Of a DNA stretch of 64,000 bases, positions 60,987 to 64,000 are shown one piece after another (within the stretch, counting starts at the first letter, position 1; every line of letters starts with the position of its first letter). The DNA is from Roseivirga sp. UBA6061. Lineage in GTDB: Bacteria; Bacteroidota; Bacteroidia; Cytophagales; Cyclobacteriaceae. The DNA is taken from the NCBI GenBank assembly GCA_002427745.1, contig DIYF01000187.1, positions 1 to 64,000 of the forward strand. The letters are read 5' to 3'. The translations under genes were made by a program, and so were the position numbers. The notes beneath the pieces are model-generated. The model was given only the letters and a program-made list of their open reading frames with translations. It ran no database searches and was not told where the DNA came from.

Positions 60987-62186
60987 TTAGTCAATTGTAG
61001 TACTTTGCTCATTGTCGGGCTCTTTGATGAGAAACACTTTGAATACGTGGAAGTTAAGCGTGTTTTCACCTGAGGGAGCAGCTACGTAAAGCCCTCGGTC
61101 TGTGGGAAACGAAACATGGGAAGGGTAGGGCCTTGAGTCAAGTATCATTTCTCCCGTTTTTGCCATGCCATTATCGAAAATGGACATAAACAGTGTTTTA
61201 TCACTAAATATGTAGTCACTCGGGTTACTCGTGGCGGGTAGTTCTTTTCTATGAAACCGGTAGTACAGTTTCCGATAAGGATCGCGTATGATTCTTTCAA
61301 AATTCACACTGCGCATATGGTGATTCAACTTTTCCCCTACGTCTTCACATCGGTCCCAGCTTATGGGTTGTACTTTGTTCTTCGTGTACTGCGATCTTCC
61401 GTCAAAAATTGAAGTCTCCCCACGAGTAAGGTCATATAGATAGATATTGGGGTCATTTTTGAAATTGTATAGCAAACTATCATGGTCCCAGGTGGTAAAT
61501 AAAGTGCTCATAAATCCGTAGCAGTTTTCCTGCATTTCAGGAGGGTATGATACAGGCAGGTAAGACATGCTACCGGCTTTCACATCTATGGCTGATATGA
61601 GTTTATTGCCTTTATATCTTCTTGGGTCACAGGCACCATACTGCATGGAATGGTATAGACCGAAAAGCTTTCTGTGCTTTTTACTGAAATGGATGGGATG
61701 GTTTTTTTCCATCCAGAAGTAAGCTTCATCACTGTCATGACCTTTTATAGGAGAGGCTGTGGTGTTGATGGCAATTTTGTCTTTTACTTCTCCTTTTCTG
61801 TTTATGAGTACAATCTGATGAGCGCTCATGATGTAAATAGAGTCAAGGGTGACTGGTGCAAACGAGATTACCTCAGGAATACCGTTAGGGCCTTGTTCTT
61901 CCAGGGCTATTTTACCCTCGTAAGATTCACATGAGAGGTCAAATATGTCAATGCTGTAGGTGAAACGATTATAGCCCAGAAGGTAGAGCGCATCATTTTC
62001 AGCAACCGTTCCGAAAAGCGGGTAGATAAAAGTCTGTTGCTCCGTGATAGGTATACTGACCGTATCAACATGCATGTAGAAGCTTCCGAAAGGACTTTTT
62101 GGGGAAATAACCTCGTGAGCCTGCTTTTTTTCACAGGCATAGAATGCTACTCCCATCATCAAAAATGATAGTATAAGGTTTTTCAA
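60987..62186 (-). CDS. Lipoprotein, probable beta-propeller (DUF4221-like)
   Basis: This 399-residue protein has a lipoprotein signal with the lipobox FYAC near residue 18. The mature protein has repeated short strands with hydrophobic/aspartate pairs such as VAENDALYLLGYNRFTYSI and DPNIYLYDL, suggesting a six-bladed propeller. I recall similarity with the DUF4221 group in this phylum, but cannot verify it. It heads an operon with two small Cys-rich peptides; comparable pairings of propeller lipoproteins and small Cys-containing secreted peptides are known in Bacteroides (NVEALA-type), although no NVEALA motif is present here. Confidence 0.72.
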   Translation of the reverse strand: MKNLILSFLMMGVAFYACEKKQAHEVISPKSPFGSFYMHVDTVSIPITEQQTFIYPLFGTVAENDALYLLGYNRFTYSIDIFDLSCESYEGKIALEEQGPNGIPEVISFAPVTLDSIYIMSAHQIVLINRKGEVKDKIAINTTASPIKGHDSDEAYFWMEKNHPIHFSKKHRKLFGLYHSMQYGACDPRRYKGNKLISAIDVKAGSMSYLPVSYPPEMQENCYGFMSTLFTTWDHDSLLYNFKNDPNIYLYDLTRGETSIFDGRSQYTKNKVQPISWDRCEDVGEKLNHHMRSVNFERIIRDPYRKLYYRFHRKELPATSNPSDYIFSDKTLFMSIFDNGMAKTGEMILDSRPYPSHVSFPTDRGLYVAAPSGENTLNFHVFKVFLIKEPDNEQSTTID

Positions 62187-62281
62187 TATAAAATTCGGTT
62201 GTTACGGGTATTTATAGTAGCACGGAATAAATATATGAAAGATGGGTTTTGTTCAAAATCTGAAAAACTGACTTTGGTCTT

Positions 62282-63148
62282 TTAAAAGACAGGACTTGCC
62301 TCGAATACCTTGCGATAGTCTGTAGGTTTATGCCCTGTGATCTGTTTGAACTGACGATTGAAATAGGAAAGACTGTTATAGCCACAGGAAAAGGCTACTT
62401 CGGAAATAGGTTGTACTTCCGTACTGAGTAGTTGTACGGACTTGGAGATGCGATACTCGTTCAGAAATTGTGTAAAGGTTTTGGTGGTATGCCGTTTGAA
62501 TAAGCGGCAAAAAGCGGGAACTGTCATGCTGGCCAGCTCGGCTGCTTCATTGAGGCTTACATCCTCCATGTACTTCTCAGCAATCAGGGCATATACTTTA
62601 TTGATTCTGTTGAAGTCTCCGGGTGCTACGGCCAGAGAGGCTCTTCCCGGACTGATAAGTCGATAATCTTTTTGCAGTGCCAAATCGTTCAAAAAATCGA
62701 GTAGCAGAATCAGTCTCTTAAAAGGGTCAGCCAGAATGATCTCATTCAGACGGGCTTCAGCTCCCTGCTTAATCCCGGAACCAAAGATGATTCCTTCGTG
62801 AGATCGCTTAAACAGGTTTCTGATCTGATTCATTTCAGGGCGCTCCATAAAATTTTCTCCCATGAAGTCCTCCTTTAGCTGAAGTACTATTTCGTAGTTG
62901 TTCTCTCGCTGATAGTTGAGGAATGGAAGGTGTGGAATATCCGGCCCGATAAAAATGAGCATCCCGTCTTCATAGTAGGAGAGGTGGTTACCTACTCTCT
63001 GTTCTCCCACACCATTTTTTACAAACACCATCTCGTACTCAGGGTGGTGGTGCCAGTAGTTGATGTTGCAGGTGAAGTGGTGGGCGTGCCGCTCTATGAA
63101 GAATGAGCTGCCAACATTGGGGGATATTCTCTCTACTAAAGGACGCAT
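62282..63148 (-). CDS. AraC-family regulator with cupin domain
   Basis: This 288-residue protein has an N-terminal cupin-like domain (about 15-95, with HHFTCNINYWHHHPEYEMVFVKNG) and a C-terminal AraC DNA-binding domain (about 190-285; MTVPAFCRLFKRH and CGYNSLSYFNRQFK). The HHHPEYE segment may carry metal ligands. The layout resembles carbohydrate-responsive regulators. It is divergent from the VOC/MFS genes, with repeated AATATTG sites between, and probably regulates them and itself. Confidence 0.9.
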   Translation of the reverse strand: MRPLVERISPNVGSSFFIERHAHHFTCNINYWHHHPEYEMVFVKNGVGEQRVGNHLSYYEDGMLIFIGPDIPHLPFLNYQRENNYEIVLQLKEDFMGENFMERPEMNQIRNLFKRSHEGIIFGSGIKQGAEARLNEIILADPFKRLILLLDFLNDLALQKDYRLISPGRASLAVAPGDFNRINKVYALIAEKYMEDVSLNEAAELASMTVPAFCRLFKRHTTKTFTQFLNEYRISKSVQLLSTEVQPISEVAFSCGYNSLSYFNRQFKQITGHKPTDYRKVFEASPVF

Positions 63149-63162
63149 GATCTTAATTTACA

Positions 63163-63230
63163 AATATTGATCTGAAAAGAAATTTGAGATTGACTATAGA
63201 TCAATATTGTTCAAAAACTGGCCAATATTG
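63163..63230. promoter_or_regulatory. Repeated AATATTG sites between AraC and VOC genes
   Basis: AATATTGATC at 63163-63172 is the exact inverse of GATCAATATT at 63199-63208, and a third CCAATATTG lies at 63222-63230. Centres of the first two are about 36 bases apart. The sites lie between divergent start codons and may be bound by the AraC protein. Confidence 0.42.
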
Positions 63231-63280
63231 TGGATTTGAAGCTTTGTGTTCATTTGTTCCTTTGAAAAAATGCTTTTGCC

Positions 63281-63682
63281 ATGATACTGGAACACGTTGC
63301 TATATGGACCTATCAGCTTGATAAGCTGAAGCGATTCTATGAGACTTATTTTGAGGGAAAAGCCGGAGAGAAATACGTGAACAGACGAAACGGATTCTCT
63401 TCTTACTTCCTCAGTTTTGCAGGCGGTTCCAGGCTGGAGTTGATGCAAATGCCCGATATCCCGGAGCATCAGAATGATGTATACAGGCAGTTTACCGGAC
63501 TGATTCATATGGCCTTTGCCACCGCGGGTGAAAAAGAAGTGGATGTATTGACAGAGCGGCTCCGGGCTGATGGTTATGAGGTCATAGGAGAGCCCAGAAC
63601 AACCGGAGACGGTTACTATGAAAGCGTGGTACTTGATCCCGACCAAAACAGGGTGGAAATCACATGTCTGCCGACAATATGA
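63281..63682 (+). CDS. VOC/glyoxalase-fold protein
   Basis: This 133-residue single-domain protein has the VOC pattern: ILEHVAIWTYQLDKLKRFYETYF at the start, SFAGGSRLELMQMP in the middle, and GDGYYESVVLDPDQNRVEI near the end. Metal-ligand candidates are H5 and E in RLELMQ, with E in NRVEIT. Related proteins are lactoylglutathione lyases or dioxygenases; the substrate is unknown. Its stop overlaps the next gene by 4 bases (ATGA). Confidence 0.88.
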   Translation: MILEHVAIWTYQLDKLKRFYETYFEGKAGEKYVNRRNGFSSYFLSFAGGSRLELMQMPDIPEHQNDVYRQFTGLIHMAFATAGEKEVDVLTERLRADGYEVIGEPRTTGDGYYESVVLDPDQNRVEITCLPTI

Positions 63683-64000
63683 TAGGAACGATTAAAAGCT
63701 TTTTTGTACTGGCTGAACGCAGGGCTGTAGGGCTCGTCTTTTTTGTGCTGAGCCTGATTTTCGGTGCCTGGGTAACCCGATTGCCGGAGATCAAAGAGAC
63801 ACTGGAACTATCGGAAAGAGAGTTGGGAATAGCCCTTTTCTTCATGCCGCTGGGAGCTATTACCCTCTTGCCCTTCTACAGTACCCTTATTTCTAAATGG
63901 GGTGAACGGAAGGCTTCCATTATAGGTGTGATGAGCCTGCTTTTAGCCATTTTGCTACCTGTCTGGGCCCCTTCCTATGGCTGGCTGATGGCAGGACTTT
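63679..64000 (+). CDS. MFS transporter, YbjJ-like (truncated by window end)
   Basis: A frame of 107 codons runs from the ATG at 63679 to the window edge. It begins with a short cytoplasmic stretch, a first membrane helix (about 17-35, GLVFFVLSLIFGAWVTRLP), then EIKETLELSERELGIALFF and a GERKAS segment matching MFS motif A (GxxxxR/K) after the second helix. The WVTRLPEIK and LSERELGIAL pattern is similar to YbjJ-type transporters. It overlaps the VOC gene by 4 bases, so it is in the same operon. The substrate is unknown and the C-terminal part lies outside the window. Confidence 0.8.
   Translation, partial: MIGTIKSFFVLAERRAVGLVFFVLSLIFGAWVTRLPEIKETLELSERELGIALFFMPLGAITLLPFYSTLISKWGERKASIIGVMSLLLAILLPVWAPSYGWLMAGL

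Overview
The window looks like a chromosomal segment of a Bacteroidota species, most likely a marine or soil member of the Cytophagales. The grounds are a SusC/SusD pair, two proteins with C-terminal type IX secretion signals (one type A, one gliding-associated type B), a giant hybrid sensor with Reg_prop/Y_Y_Y architecture, FtsX-type permeases of about 790 residues, promoters resembling the Bacteroidota TTTG/TAnnTTTG type, and weak Shine-Dalgarno usage. Base composition by eye is a little under 50% GC and fairly even. I saw no rRNA, tRNA, CRISPR array, insertion sequence or phage genes. Genus and species cannot be fixed from this alone.

Layout. 0.5-3.7 kb, minus strand: an MDR oxidoreductase, an alpha/beta hydrolase and a beta-lactamase-fold serine hydrolase. 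3.8-8.0 kb, plus strand: SDR, acyl-CoA dehydrogenase, APH-like kinase and 3-hydroxyacyl-CoA dehydrogenase, together resembling a hydroxy-acid or acyl-CoA degradation route. 8.2-13 kb: a hybrid sensor kinase and an ECF sigma factor with a small membrane partner. 13-16.4 kb: a membrane-bound AraC regulator, a small secreted protein, a LytTR regulator with a degenerate receiver, and a c-type cytochrome. 16.6-22.1 kb, minus strand: a SusC-SusD-SGNH hydrolase operon. 22.6-29.2 kb, plus strand, divergent from it: AraC regulator, a diaminopentanoate-dehydrogenase-like enzyme, M14 carboxypeptidase, N-acyl-D-amino-acid deacylase and M28 peptidase. I read these two arms as one locus for uptake and breakdown of peptides or acylated amino acids. 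29.2-33.2 kb, minus strand: sigma factor, SnoaL-like protein, ankyrin protein and M20-type amidohydrolase.

33.5-36.6 kb: a large surface adhesin-like protein. 36.6-49.3 kb: an operon of two FtsX permeases plus two small secreted proteins, divergent from a histidine kinase/response regulator pair; a 153-bp tandem repeat array; a class V aminotransferase with an unlisted 43-residue membrane peptide ahead of it; then a second, paralogous kinase/regulator pair. 49.4-54.2 kb: a MuiA/DUF4139 protein carrying a SusC-like insert, and a type IX cargo protein. 54.2-60.5 kb: histidine utilisation genes hutH, hutU and hutI with a barstar gene and a divergent LysR regulator. 60.5-64 kb: a lipoprotein followed by two paralogous cysteine-rich secreted peptides, an AraC regulator, a VOC protein and the start of an MFS transporter.

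The observations I find most interesting are: (1) helically phased GTTAA direct repeats upstream of both two-component operons and of the LytTR gene, suggesting one linked regulatory circuit; (2) the lipoprotein plus twin Cys-rich peptide operon at 60.5-62.2 kb; (3) the 153-bp noncoding tandem array; (4) the kinase/acyl-CoA dehydrogenase cluster, which resembles the 4-hydroxyacyl-CoA phosphorylation route. All functions are inferred from sequence motifs recognised by eye; no database search was run.
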